A stretch of 64,000 bases of DNA, taken from NCBI GenBank assembly GCA_009761415.1, contig QUOL01000005.1:1860001-1924000 (forward strand). The letters are read 5' to 3'. This stretch comes from Sarcomyxa edulis (Eukaryota > Basidiomycota > Agaricomycetes > Agaricales > Mycenaceae). Position 1 is the first letter of the stretch; the number at the start of each line of letters is the position of its first letter. Under the pieces are notes generated by a model, which had not been told where the DNA came from, ran no database searches, and was given only the letters and a program-made list of their open reading frames with translations. Made by a program: the position numbers and the translations under genes. This document shows positions 25,597-37,958 of the stretch, piece after piece.

Positions 25597-27767
25597 CTAT
25601 TCTGCTTCCAACGCGAGTCGTGATCGTGAATCGACCGTCGAGTTGGAACTCGACGGGTTGCTGATGACAGTCGAGAGTGGAATATCTTCGTCCTTGTCCG
25701 CTGGCAATGTCGTTCAAGGCAAAAGAAGATGATCAGGTATGGATGGACATACTCTCTGGTTCGACAGCAATGATGGTATGCGTAGCATCATAGTATAGTC
25801 GAGTATCGGTCGTGTCTGCTTCGAGTCGGATGTCGGTACTCCGGTTCATCGTTTTGCGGAAACTGTGCCGCCAGTTGAGTCTGTACAAAGCGGCGGGGGG
25901 GGGTCAGGGGTCGTAGATTCATGAAGACAAATCGGCATATCAATGCCTACGCCATGAGCATAGAGTTCACATATACTAAAGCGAGTAGTCCTATTAGTAT
26001 CAAATACCAGAGGCTTCATGAGCTAGTAGGACAGACACTCACATATCCCGAGAAAGAGCTGCCAGGTGGCAATCAGGTAGCTGTCCGGAAGTGCAAGTAA
26101 CTGTAAGTGACGGTCAAAATATCAGTCTTTCCTGAGAAAAGGATGGCCGATGGACCGTACCAAAACCAGGTTGATAATGACATTGATGCTGAGGGAACAG
26201 ACATCCTTGTTAGTGCCCAATCACTAGGCGCCTGCGGAATGGACAGACCACATGATGAGACCGATGTTCGCGCTGAAGACGATAAGTCTATCAATGACGT
26301 TCTCGGTCCTACATAACAGTCAGTCAGTCAGTCAATCAGTCGAGTTTATCCAGTAATGTTTGGTCCGCCTCACGCTGTGAATCCCGTCCTCCTAGAATGC
26401 AGGTAGTATATCGAGACGATAGTTATGATGGTCTCCGTCAATGCTGCTCCCGCAAGGTTTCCGCTGTATGTGATCTAGAGTCAAAGAGAGTCAGGCATCA
26501 GTGGAAACATACATCTTATCTCAGTAGACAGGATATTCACCAAGCTGAAGTGACTGTGGATAGTGTCCAACGATCTATGTAGCACCCTTTTTTTTGGAGA
26601 AGAGCCATCAGTAGGCTGGACATACAGATTTCGGACGGGTGGTACGAACAGATACACGTTGATAACTGGCATCGCAAGTTGTAAGGGTCACTGGGCTTGA
26701 TAAATAGGAGAAGTATCTCGATATATACATACCATTGGCGAATACTAAATTTGCAGGGAGTAGTGTCAGATGACCAGGCTGAAGACGCGAGATCACTGAC
26801 CATAAGTTATGATTGCCAAGAGCATCTAGATGCGAGCAACATCGAACTTGAAGGCGAAGCGAAAGGATGATCGTAAAAAAACACTCACAATCAGGCCAGT
26901 CACGTAGACGTTGTTCTGACTGACTACTATGGATTTTAGGGGAGCTGCCAAAGAGTCGTCTATAATAACTCACGATGCCAGATTCTAAACGCGTAGAAAC
27001 TACATGCTGTTTCAATAAACCTTGGTACAGGTGAGATCTGAAGTCCAAGATACTTACAGATGAACCAAGATTGCAATGAGACTCTTGAATGAGAGGTAGG
27101 TATAAGGTCAGCAATGATTGAAAGTTTGAGATATAGATGGTGTCTCACAGTTATGAAGAACGAGTCCTTGAGAAATTGTATCAGGATCGGGTCGAAGGAG
27201 CAAGGCTACACTTGAGAAGACTAGACCCGCACCAGATAAGATCTAGACAATCAAACCTGAGCATGCGTGGAATGGATGTAGTCTAATTCATACTCACGGA
27301 CGGAAAATAAAGGCTTTTGCGTAGTTCTCGGGCATCTTGCATATGGTCATCCAGTAATTGAGAGTCTCAGCCAAGCTGCAGAAACGTGTAGCCTCTAGAA
27401 GCATGCAGAAAGCGACCTATGGTACAAGACTGATGTCAGTAGTACTCGGTAGATTAGCTGTACAGAAGACGGACATAAATCTTGATATATCGATAGTCCC
27501 CAGTATAATTGCGATAGTAATAGATTGTTTGGCCAAGTGCAATCCCAAAGAGACTGTCGGGTCGTTAGATTTCGACGATACTGCAAGCGAAAATTTGCTG
27601 AGACAACGACATACACGCAGCACACCATAAACCCTAAATCGAAAGGGACCGGTTAAGCAAGCCCAGTATCAGGTATACACAACCTGACACCCACCGTAAA
27701 GCGCGTAATTGGCCCCGGATGAAATCGCAAGGTTGTATATTGGAAGGATAAGGGTATCTCTCGACAT
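25597..27767 (-). CDS. DUF6534-like multi-pass membrane protein, paralog B
   Basis: Second copy of the same membrane family. Exon 1 (27705-27767) starts MSRDTLILPIYNLAIS. The 19-nt exon is 27615-27633 (FMVCCV), followed by LFGIALGQTIYYYRNY. The 10-nt exon is 27233-27242 and the 18-nt exon 27149-27166 (DSFFIT). Later blocks are SLIAILVHL, FYAFRIWH, SQNNVYVTGLI, then ENVIDRLIVFSANIGL and LNWRHSFRKTM near the end. The final exon gives a Ser/Asp-rich tail ending in LALEAE. An intron contains a short CAGT tandem repeat (26317-26340). The function is not known; fungal DUF6534 proteins are uncharacterised membrane proteins. Confidence 0.78.
26317..26340. repeat. CAGT microsatellite inside an intron
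   Basis: About six tetranucleotide units, with one imperfect unit, in the intron just before the exon encoding ENVIDRLIVFSANIGL of paralog B. In the sense direction the repeat reads as GACT units, so it contains several CTGAC branch-point-like motifs close to the 3' splice site. Confidence 0.8.
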
Positions 27768-29189
27768 GGTTGGGGACTATACTATACATTGAGGCACGAG
27801 CGAAGATTTATATCAGCTGTTCAGTAAGCGCACAATGACCCAAAAGACGGCTCGAAGTGACCACATACGGCAATTTGCTTCCAAAAGAAAAAGCTATTCC
27901 AAGCTTACATCGACGTTGACAGGTTGAATGGAATAGCCCAGCACCGACTATTCGAGAAGCACTGCTGGACTGAGTCTTTATTAACGATGACCGTACGCAG
28001 TGAATTGGAGAAACATACCAGCGACCGTTGCAGATCTTCTTCTCGATGAGCGAACGAGGCTTTGGAATGCTCATGCATATGTTATGCTCCAGGATGTTAT
28101 TGTCCAGCAGTCTTCTAGCATAGCCCCAAGCCAGACTTATTTTTGTCGCATCCTCATAGACATGCATAGACTTCTTTAGATAAACGTATACCAGTCAAGC
28201 CGAAACCATCATGGTGTACATTAACATCGCTTTCCAATGGTGATAACCATCCCAGAAGCTCAAAAGTAAATTTGAATAGGTTTCAGATATGGTGTAGCCT
28301 GCTCACATGTACAGAAACAAGGTGCAAGTCAAGTGCAATGTTGATGTCGGGAGCTCGAGTCTGCGAAGGCTGGTCAATTCAAGAAATCGGTTGCATTTGG
28401 CGTCAAATGGCCGGAAGAGGGTAGACTATATCCCGCACGAGGATAGAAGGACCGGGCGAGAACTGGTATGACGGTTGAGCCAGTCGACGAATAGACATGA
28501 CGGCAGCTTTCCTGGAGTCGCTGTGGAAATCACTCGACATCTATGTGGGAGTTCTAGAGAGTGAGATAAACGTCAAACGGTCAGCCAGAGGGACAGGTGA
28601 GGCGAGAAGTCAACGCTCAACTGAGTGGACCGCTTCTGGAACGACAGACTCGAAATTCACATCCACGAGCATCCACGAATCGTTGGAGGCCAATGCCTGA
28701 GGTTTCACTGTGGACCCAGTGTCAGCGAGGTCCACAGAAATGACAGAACTGCTGAGGACGAGAAAAAGGTTAGACTCGATCTAAAGAAAAGAGAAGCCAA
28801 AGAGAAGCACTAAATTCACCAGAGTCCTGCCTCAGAGGCTAATTGCATCTGTATGCATACTGTATTCGCGCCAAGAAGTCCCAATAGGTCCTAATGCGAG
28901 GATAGGAGCATATGCTACTAGGCGCTGGTGACCGTCCAGTTCTGACAGGTGAGTAAGACCATAAAAGTCCTAAGATTTTAAGACGACAACGCGACAACGC
29001 TCAAGCGGGCCCGTCACAAGAAACGATGCACGTGCACATAGAGGACCGTGACGCGTTTCGATACGGTTACGGATACGACGCGTCAAAAGAGCTGAAAGAC
29101 TAAAGAAATGTGGGAGATCAAAAAGGTATTTTGCACGCCCTTGGGGCTCTAAATAATTGCAATTGCGCTACGCGTGGTATATAGTCATA
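27768..29189. other. 1.4 kb intergenic region
   Basis: No supported gene. A 119-codon minus-strand frame (27808-28167) and two small plus-strand frames (28497-28700, 28625-28813) lack recognisable motifs. The promoter of paralog B lies at the left end. Confidence 0.5.
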
Positions 29190-31965
29190 TCATGCAAACG
29201 CAGCCTCAGGCCCCGAAAGGTATTCACTGAACCCATAGTTCTCCCCTTTCGTAAATGAGCGCGTACAATGAGCCATCGTGACGGACCTGGTTCGGAAAAA
29301 TTGAGAAAGGCATCAGGAATGACACAAAAGAACAAGAAGACGAGGACATACGCTCGTGATATAGGATCCGTTTGGTAAAAGTTGCTGATAGGTTTCCGGA
29401 GCGCAGCACCAGAGATCTTCGCCCCGCTCGTCCGTGCTTTTAAAACAGCAAGTCCAGACAATGCAACGTCAACTGACGTCGGCTCCGTGGTATCATATCG
29501 CAAAAGCGTTGGGGATATCTCCCACATTCGGTCTCGGAGGGAGAGGACATCGTCGTATGGCAGAGGGGAACCAATGACCTCAGACAACGCACTAGAAGGA
29601 TGTAAGACGACCAAGTGATAAGAAGAGAGAAGTGACCTTACCGAACGATTTTCCAGTCCTCCCTAGACGCACCAGGAGGGGGAACAGCAGCTCTCCCTAA
29701 CTGTGAGCGGCCCTCTGTGTTCACCCACGTGGTCGATTTCTCCGTGTATGCTGCTGCTGGTAGACATACGTCGGCTAGCTGGGCTCCAAGATCACCATGA
29801 TGACCTTGATACACGACGAATGCGTCTTGTGGGATAGACTTGGGATCGATCTCATCTGCATTCAGGAGGTATATGAATTTGGGTATCGTTGTGGAAGCCT
29901 TCTTCGATGGGACGAATCCAATATCGTACGCTGCTGGACGCGAAGCAATCTGAAACAAGAATTGAAATATGATTTCGGGAGACAGGATGAAATCACTCAC
30001 CCTTTGCAAGACGCTTAAGCCATTCCACTCTGGAGTGACTAGAGAGTCCTTGTTTGAGATGACATATTTGGCCAATGCATTGTACATAGCAGCACCATCC
30101 GGATGCTCTGCCAATGCACTACCCACAATGATAAGCGGCTTCTTCGCGGCTTTGAACTTTTTCACAAAGTCTCCTTTCCCAGAAACGAAATCCGACAAGG
30201 CTTTGGCATCTGCACCGAGGTAATCATATCCGTACGTGGTATCTGCGCGTTCACCAATGAGTCCAACTTCCAAGCCTGTGTGCAACCAGCTCTTTCTGAT
30301 GCGAGAGTTAAGAACAGCTGCTTCGTGACGAGGATTTGTGCCGACGAGAAGGATCGCGTCTGCCTGTTCGATGCCGGGTATCGTAGAGTTAAAGAGGTAG
30401 TTGGATCGTATGTCGACGCCATGGATGGGTGCAGAAGTACCGGCGACCTGATCAAGGGCGAGGTTGTCGGAGCCGAGAGTGTTGATGAGGTCCTTGAGGG
30501 CGACTAGTGACTCGGTGTCAGCAAGATGACCCGCGACGGCTTGGATTTCGTCGCCGGCGGCGCCAGAGGCAGCAAGACCCTTGGCAACGGTGCTCAATGC
30601 ATCCTCCCATGAAGCTGAGACGAACCGGTCGCCTTGCTTCAGTAGTGGCACTGTCAAGCGCTGGAACCTCAAACCGTCATGTGCATATCGCGTCTTATCG
30701 CTGATCCACTCCTCGTTGACGTCGTCGTTCGTTCGGGGCTGAATGCGCATCACCTGGACACCACGGGAATCGACGCGGATATTCGATCCAACAGCGTCTA
30801 GGACGTCAATCGACTCCGTATTCTTGAGCTCCCATGGCCTTGCGTGGAACGCGTAAGGTTTGCTCGTGAGCGCGCCGACGGGACACAAATCGACGATGTT
30901 TCCCGAAAGTTCAGAATCCATGGTCTTCTCGACGTACATGCCGATCTGGAGATCGTTTCCTCGCCCGGTAGTGCCGAGTTCTTCAACGCCGGCGACTTCG
31001 TTTGCAAAACGAACGCAGCGCGTGCATTGGATACATCGATTCATGGAGGTCTTGACTAGAGGGCCGAGATCTTTGTTCTCGACCGCCCGTTTACCGGTTA
31101 TTTCGTGAAAGCGACTACGGTCTGAACCGTAACGCATAGACTGGTCTTGGAGGTCGCATTCACCACCCTGGTCGCAGATGGGGCAGTCGAGGGGGTGATT
31201 TGCAAGAAGGAATTCCATGACACCTTCGCTGTATGGACAATCAGGGGTAAGTTGTCGATGATGATCTAGATGGGGACGAACCGAGCTTCGTGGACGAGTG
31301 GTGTATTGGTAAATACTTTCGAGCCTGGCATTGCGGGCATTGCGCTTTTTTCTCAGGAAGGTTAGCAAAATATTCGATCCACCGTTCGAGCACACACCAT
31401 GAAGCGACGGGTTTTGGTGAGCGCTCTACTTCCACGAGGCACATCCTGAGATGGGTTCAGTCTCTGGGATTTTAGCATTCAACAACGAAACTTACCGACA
31501 ATTACCAGCAATAGCAAGTCTGGGGCATGTTAATTACTACTGCACTGCATACTACACAATATTGACAAACCTCTCGTGGTAACAAAACCTGTGCTACTTG
31601 AGTATCGGGCAATTGGAGAGGACACGGATATACTCACCGCGGTATAGGCGATCCAGCAGCCTCACATGCTTGGATGAGAGCAGAGCCTGTATACGAACAT
31701 ATCTATGTGTTTAGAAGCAACAGGTACGTCCGTGGTTGGTTTCGCACCCTGTGGTACCGTCACTTCCTTCCCGTCGACCGTCAAAGTGATATCCTGCTGA
31801 CGGACTGATGTCGATGTAATCGTCCGACGACCTAGACAAAAAATCAGCGATGAAGACCTAGCTTACAGGAGGGAGTCTATAATGCAACGCACTCGCGACG
31901 ATTGTAACCTTTCCGAGTAAACCCGTAGATGTAGGTCGCGATACCGTAGACACGATACGCAGCAT
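29190..31965 (-). CDS. nuo78: NADH:ubiquinone oxidoreductase 75/78 kDa subunit, mitochondrial complex I
   Basis: Core subunit of the complex I N-module (NDUFS1 in animals), carrying Fe-S clusters that pass electrons from NADH. The start (31963-31965) opens a basic, Ser/Thr-rich mitochondrial presequence. The ferredoxin-like domain follows ([35 protein letters not shown]), then [19 protein letters not shown] and [16 protein letters not shown], together giving the cluster ligands. After that comes the molybdopterin-oxidoreductase-like domain. Small exons split the 5' part, for example 18 nt at 31571-31588 and 24 nt at 31496-31519. One long exon covers most of the rest, and two further exons end the gene with [12 protein letters not shown]. 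About 740 residues, full length. Confidence 0.96.
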
Positions 31966-32655
31966 CCTTGTGATGGAATATTATTCTGAGCTCCTCAGAG
32001 CCCTGAGCGAGATGGGGAAATTGTGGGGGAGTTGCTCGTCGTTGCAGACGGTCTTGGGCCAACCAGAAACTGCCGATTGCTTTCCCCCCGCTTTTGAAGC
32101 GGAGCTAAATTTCACACGGACTTACTCTTTCCCTTCGACAACTCGGACAGCGACGGCCACAGGTTCGTCAAAAGGTCGCTTGAAAGATAGGTGAGTATAT
32201 ATTTTCTCCCTACATGCAGTGCAATCCTCAATTGAGCTGGTGTTGTAGAAGGACGGACTTGGTCTGCACTTCAAGCGAAACATTGTCATCGCAGTCGAAT
32301 GCAATCGCCTCTGTTATGTCGTATATACGGGGAAAAGTTACTGCTATCCAGAAAGCTCACAAAAACCCACCATTGGATGTTTGCGTGCTTACCATCCATT
32401 ATCCAACTTGTCCCGACCTTTGGCATATGATCATCGTTGACAGCTTCTTATACAGGGCACGACTCGTGGAAATCTAGGATGCACTGATTGATTGCAGTCT
32501 CATATGCCTCATAAGTCTCAGAGCCTGATCAACAAATCCACAACGTTCACTCATTCGATCAATTCGGTCCCGATGGTGGATAGGACACTAGGGTAAGACA
32601 GAGCTTGAGTACTTGATCTCAAACCTTCACAGGCGTATCACGATCAATCTCCAAG
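31966..32655. other. divergent promoter region between complex I subunit and phosphotransferase genes
   Basis: The two genes read away from each other, so this 690 bp stretch carries both promoters. No coding frame in it is convincing. Confidence 0.6.
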
Positions 32656-34187
32656 ATGGCAATGCTTCATCACTCTGACTTGAATTTCGCCATATCTGAC
32701 CCAGTCTCTCTACCTTCAATCGTCTCTCTATTCCAAGATCGTTTACAGCTCGTCCCAAAAGAGATAATATCCCATGCATCAAGTCAAGGCGACTATCACA
32801 AGATTTATTTTGTTTCGTTATCCGAAGGACAGGGACGTTGGTCCGGAAAGGATGTAGTCCTACGAGTTGCCAGGTATGTACAACGACTGTCTAGGAGTCC
32901 TTTCTCCTCCATTGACGTGGAATTCAGGAAAGCCTTTACTCGGATCAAGACAGAAAACGAAGTAGCCATCATCGAGCTTGTGCGCAAAGCAGGGATCCCA
33001 GCTCCCGAGATCCTTTTCTTCGACTCTAACGCGGATGCCGAGGACAACAAACTGGGCTATGAATACATGTGTATGGAACGTGAGGTTCAGTCTTTAGCTT
33101 ATTCTTCACAGTTTGCCACTGATATTCCCGTCCGGGAAACCTTCCAGGAATTCCGTATTCTTCCTTGTCGGAGACGTGGATGACAATTCCTTCAGAGGCG
33201 CTCGACAGAGTCCTAGATCAGCTCGTAGACTTGTTCATTAAGATGTACGAGCTTGATCTCCCATCTGGTCACTTCTACGGCGGCCTGAGAAAAGGGGAAG
33301 CGGGACAAATACTCCCTGGTCCAGTTTTAGAGGAAACGATGTGGCAGCTGTTAGTCTATCATTGAAACTCTCGATTTACCTGCCTCTTACTATCATCTCC
33401 TAGCCCTGACATCGCGCGATACTTCACTTCGCCGCCGTATCTCCTCATCTCTGAAACATTTACTACCTTAAACCCCACTGGCCCATACGAAACTTGGCCC
33501 GCTTACATCTCCGCTTTTATGAAGACATATCACCATATCATCTCTATCCATCCCTCTGTCTCGTTTTTATCTCACCTCCTCATCCCTTTGCAACGGCTTA
33601 TCTGTAAGTTAGATGCTGACGATGATGTCGAACCATGGATCATGAGATTACGCCGTGAAAAAGGCCTGCAAGGGAAACTCTGGCACCGGGATCTTCATTT
33701 TGGTAATATTTTAGCTGATGAAATGGGTGTTATTACCGGTGTTATCGATTGGGAGTTCTCTGGGATTGGGGTATGTATTTCTGTCCACTTCACGCTGTGA
33801 ATAGATGTTTATTTCGACCATGTCGCTTCTGCTCAGCCTTCCTTCCATTCAAGATCTTCGCCGGTCCAAAATTGCGTGTCATATCTGTCTTGGATTCATA
33901 AGAATTCTTCAGTGTCAGCAGTTCCAACTCCAGATATCATCACCACTTGGCCCCCCGAATTTCTGTCGCGTCTGTCTCGACGTTCTCCAAGTATCCATTC
34001 TTCGTGGGTCCACGAGTCTGATCCTGCCCGGGTCCTTGGGCAGGAAGGACAGGCACTAAGTGACGTACGAGAATATTTAAGAAGCTGTTTGGAGGTAGGT
34101 GTCAGAGGATGGGGGAATCTAGATGCGGCGAAGGGAAAGTGGAGAGAGGCTGTTGAAAGCAAGCTCAGCGTACTTGTTCGCTTATAG
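32656..34187 (+). CDS. aminoglycoside phosphotransferase-fold (APH/choline kinase-like) protein
   Basis: Kinase-like enzyme of the APH superfamily. Fungal members usually phosphorylate small metabolites or have unknown substrates; antibiotic resistance is not implied. Four exons splice in frame (32656-33079, 33148-33349, 33404-33770, 33837-34187), giving 447 residues. The N-lobe has VVLRVARYVQ and a helix with ENEVAIIELVRKAGIPAPEI. The catalytic loop is LWHRDLHFGNILAD (Brenner motif with Asp and Asn), and the metal-binding motif is GVIDWEFSGIG. Exon 2 begins at an acceptor at 33146-33147; nearer AG sites would introduce stops. An ATG two codons downstream is an alternative start. Confidence 0.85.
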
Positions 34188-35326
34188 TCTCGAATCTCGA
34201 GGTTTTCTCGAGGTTACCTCTTTGCAGCCTCTCCTTTGGTGCCACTGCTAATCAACTCAATTCGAGATTTCAATCCTTTATTTTTCGCTACGTTTCTATC
34301 GAGCCTAGTAGTGCTTGAGCCCGATATCGACTCTATCCAATTCTTGGATCTAACTCTTGGGATATGTCTTCGAGCTCCCCCCTCGAGCATCCTTGGAGCG
34401 TCCAGAATAAGCGCCACATCATCATGCACCATGACTTGATCTAAAGTCCGATCCGATGTGTGCTGGGCATTTTTTTCCATCGTTCTCTCACCTCTCCGTC
34501 CTTGCTCCGTCCTTGCTCCGTCCCTCATCATGTAGCATTGATCATCATTCAACACGGAGGACATCGAAGTTGTTGGTTATAACATCGCAATTGGCGATTC
34601 GACCCCGTTATCTCCAACTTGATAGCGACGCAATGTTCGGTTCAATTAGAAAGACCAGATAGGCACACCGTTATCCAGGTATGTTCATCTAAGTGCCACT
34701 CAAGGAGGGCTGTTCGGTTGCTCATACCCTGAAGCAGCTTCTGAAAGTGCTGATTCTACGTCGCATGATGTGTTCCAGCTTGAAGGATCCAAAGTTTCTG
34801 CGACTCTGATATAACAAGTCTTCCGGTGCCTTGCTAGTGACAACGATGCTCAAATTAAGGCTGATAAGGTTGGGATTGTATCACCGCTTTCAGTTCGACC
34901 TGTGGTTCTCGTTTTCTGCCAATTATGTGGTCGGGTCAGTCGAGAATCAGGATACGGCTACTAGTAGTTGGTATGTTCATCTACCCGATCCAATGTCTCT
35001 TTTTCCCTTCGCTACTAATCTAATCACCAATCCGAACAATGCATATGCCAATCGTAACGTACAAAGTCTTACAAAGTACCACGCGTGTGTTCTCACCGAA
35101 GCCTCGTGGTAACCGTAATCTTCATGCTCTCACCCACGCTGAGTTCGATCAACTTGCGTACAAGATCATCATTCGAACAAGCTGGATTAGCTATAGTACT
35201 CTGAACCTTGGGGCTCCTACCGGGAGTTTGTGTACTCTGTTTTGGATCATCAATCAGCCTTCAGTCTCGATATATACTGTCGCACTCGGGACACCCCTCG
35301 TCGATGTTACAGAACACTTGCCAACC
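34188..35326. other. 1.1 kb intergenic region
   Basis: No gene recognised. A short tandem repeat with a 12-nt unit (cgtccttgctcc, about two and a half copies) lies at 34498-34525. The right end is the promoter of DUF6534-like paralog C. Confidence 0.55.
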
Positions 35327-37402
35327 ATGTCTGACTCGAGTGATGTCCCTACATTCCCTCCTGGATTTAACCTGGCGAAGTTCGCAGGAGTTGATTACAC
35401 TCTGTTTGGTAAGTGTCTATTGGGCGCCTTGAGTTGAGCTTGTAGTCTGAACCATCTGGGCTCAGGGTTCATGGTAGATTGCATGTGAGAGGCCTATCGC
35501 AGTCAAAGCAGTCTCCAGGCATACTGACCGCACTGATAGTCTCTTTGGTATCGCAGTTGGCCAAGCAATATATTACTATCGTGCGTATGCCGAGGATCGT
35601 CGATATATCAAGATTTATGTGCGTGTTCCGGACGATGGAGTCACGACTTGGACTGACCGAGCTACTCCTTAGGTCGCATTTTGCATGCTCTTAGAGACAG
35701 CGCATTTCTGTAGTGTTGCTGAAACTCTTCATTTCTGGATGATACTATGCAAAATGCCCGAAAATTACGCGAACTTTCTTGTTTTTCGCGCGTAAGCCTA
35801 GTTCACATAATGCAGCGTGCTCACGGAGGCTTATCTGTGAATGTGGATCAATACTTAGGACTCTACTAGTATGTCTCTTCTCTGTTCTCCTCCGAAGCCA
35901 AGTTTAACGATTCAAAAGGACTCCTTTTTCATTACTGTGAGATCCTATGCTCAACTGTCATTCATGGCTCAAGCTCAATCTATCACCACCTTTCTTCAAG
36001 GGCCTCCTCACGATATTGGTGCATCTGTACGTATATCAGCTTTTCAGATCATTAAGTGAGACCTGATTGTTGTGCCTCGTCTAGTTTCTACGCGTTCAGA
36101 GTCTGGCATCGTGAGTATCTGTCTGACCGCACATACTTGGATTTCGATGGTTCACTGACGAGCATAACAGTCAGTCAGAAGAACGTCTATGTAACAGGCC
36201 TCGTAGTGAGTTTTTCTCAGACGGAGTAACCGATCCTGGGCTTAAACCTCTCGCATCCAGGTGTTTTTGGCACTTGTGACTTATGGTGAGTCGTGTGTAA
36301 TGATTTCAGCACCAACTACTCTAATCATTCGACTTTCCTTTCAATCACAGTATTTGGAAATGGTACGTTACCGAATGCATACGATGGCTGGTCTCCTGAC
36401 ATGTATGAATTCATAACGCAGTCCTAGATGGAGATCAGTGCGTGTCCATCTACTTGTTCGAGGTATATTTAGACTGACAATTTTTTGTCCAAAGGACCAT
36501 AAAGAAGTCAACGGACACTATCCATACCCACTTCAGTCTGGTAAAGACCTATCCATTCAACTATCTGCGTATCTCATCTCCTGTCTATCTCAGATAATAT
36601 ACAGCATCAACCTCTCGGGGGCAGCAGTGACGGACACCGTCATATCCGTCGCTTCGATATACTATCTGCACACCCGCAGAACAGGTTTCACATCGTAAGG
36701 CAGACACCTGGACCCGAAAATGCTGCATCTAACCAATCGGCTGGCGTATAGGACTGAGAACGTTATTGATAGACTTATCGTCTTCAGCGCTAACATCGGC
36801 CTTGTTACCAGGTCGGTCGATGTTTATTACCACGCTTCTCAATAGATCCTTATCTTTTCTGTTCCTCCAGTGTCAATGCTGTTATCAACTTAGTCTTGGT
36901 GCGTGTAGCCCCGCCATCACTCGCTCTACAGGAAACCTTACACTCTACAGTTCGTCGCCCTCCCAAACAGCTACTCCTTCCTCGCCTGGCAGCTCATCCT
37001 CGGGAAACGTAAGTTCCCCATCTGTTCTAGCGTCAATGTATTTTGATGATCTCTCCACCCTATCAGTCTACGTGAATTCTATGCTCATGACGTACGTATC
37101 TATCCTGTCCAACTTCGGGAAATTCTTCCTCTCTAACCCACCCATCTCTAGACTCAACTGGAGACGCAATTTCCGTAGCACCATGGAAAACAGCAGCAAC
37201 CACATAGGTCACTCCCAATCATACGCAGGTTACGCGCACACTTCCAATATCATTGCTGTAGATTCTGAGGGTACGTCCCATGACTCCCTTGGCTTTCTAT
37301 ATCAAGTTGACACTAACACGTTCTTGTGTAGTAGAGACCAGGAGGACAAGAGAAAATAATATCTCTCTATCGACGATCCAACTTGCTAGGAGCCGTAAAT
37401 AA
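35327..37402 (+). CDS. DUF6534-like multi-pass membrane protein, paralog C (20 exons)
   Basis: Best-resolved copy of the three. Twenty exons splice in frame to 334 residues: 35327-35408, 35466-35484, 35540-35618, 35673-35791, 35859-35868, 35919-35936, 36001-36026, 36085-36110, 36171-36205, 36261-36285, 36351-36362, 36428-36437, 36495-36540, 36594-36694, 36752-36811, 36871-36898, 36951-37008, 37031-37091, 37152-37270 and 37332-37402. Blocks include ILFGIAVGQAIYYYRAY, FYAFRVWH, IYYLHTRRTGFTS, ENVIDRLIVFSANIGLVTS and VYVNSMLMTLNWRRNFR, which together follow the DUF6534 pattern. Hydrophobic segments suggest about seven helices. Introns average 56 nt. Exons 5 and 12 are 10 nt and exon 11 is 12 nt. 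Function unknown; plasma or internal membrane location is inferred. Confidence 0.85.
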
Positions 37403-37958
37403 ACATCAAATGACACCAGCCGATGACTGGCTTCTTCGGTGAAGCATCTGCATATTGTACTTCTCTCTTCCTACTGTTGTTCATATATCTATCTATTTGT
37501 ACGACTCGGACGCTTGGGGTAGTGTAACATCTCGATAACTATATAACATGGGACAGTCTCGAGATTTGATTTGCATATCACTGACAGCGTGTGTTCCATA
37601 TCGTTTCAACACCATACTCGCTCACTGAAAAACCAACGAAAAGAGGACGAACTCTAGGATATACTGCAAGTAGTGTATAACAAAGGACTAATATACGAAA
37701 AAAAGAAAACGTAGTCTTTTTGTTTGTCGAGTTCGTTCAAAAAAACAAATTTGTTGAAAGTAATATTATACGTGCTCCATCCTATAGCTAATTCGAATCG
37801 ATAGCTGGGGTAACCATGATCATTCTAAAATTTCTTTGTCTTTCTTTCTTTCCTTTCTACCACCGCGGAACGAGAAGGGGGCGGGGGTGATTGTCCGAGA
37901 GATCTTCTGATGCAAAAAAAGTGACACCCATCTCCTCTATATATGGCTCGCCCACTAT
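37403..37958. other. convergent 3' region
   Basis: Paralog C and the UDP-glucose dehydrogenase gene converge here. The stretch is AT-rich with A runs near 37680-37750, consistent with 3' untranslated and polyadenylation sequence. No coding frame is supported. Confidence 0.6.

Noticed and set aside
11291..27767. Calling the transporter region a secondary-metabolite gene cluster
   Set aside because: No polyketide synthase, peptide synthetase, terpene cyclase, P450 or other tailoring enzyme is present.
32656..34187. Reading the APH-fold gene as an antibiotic-resistance determinant
   Set aside because: The fold is widespread in fungi with many metabolite substrates; nothing in the sequence points to aminoglycosides.
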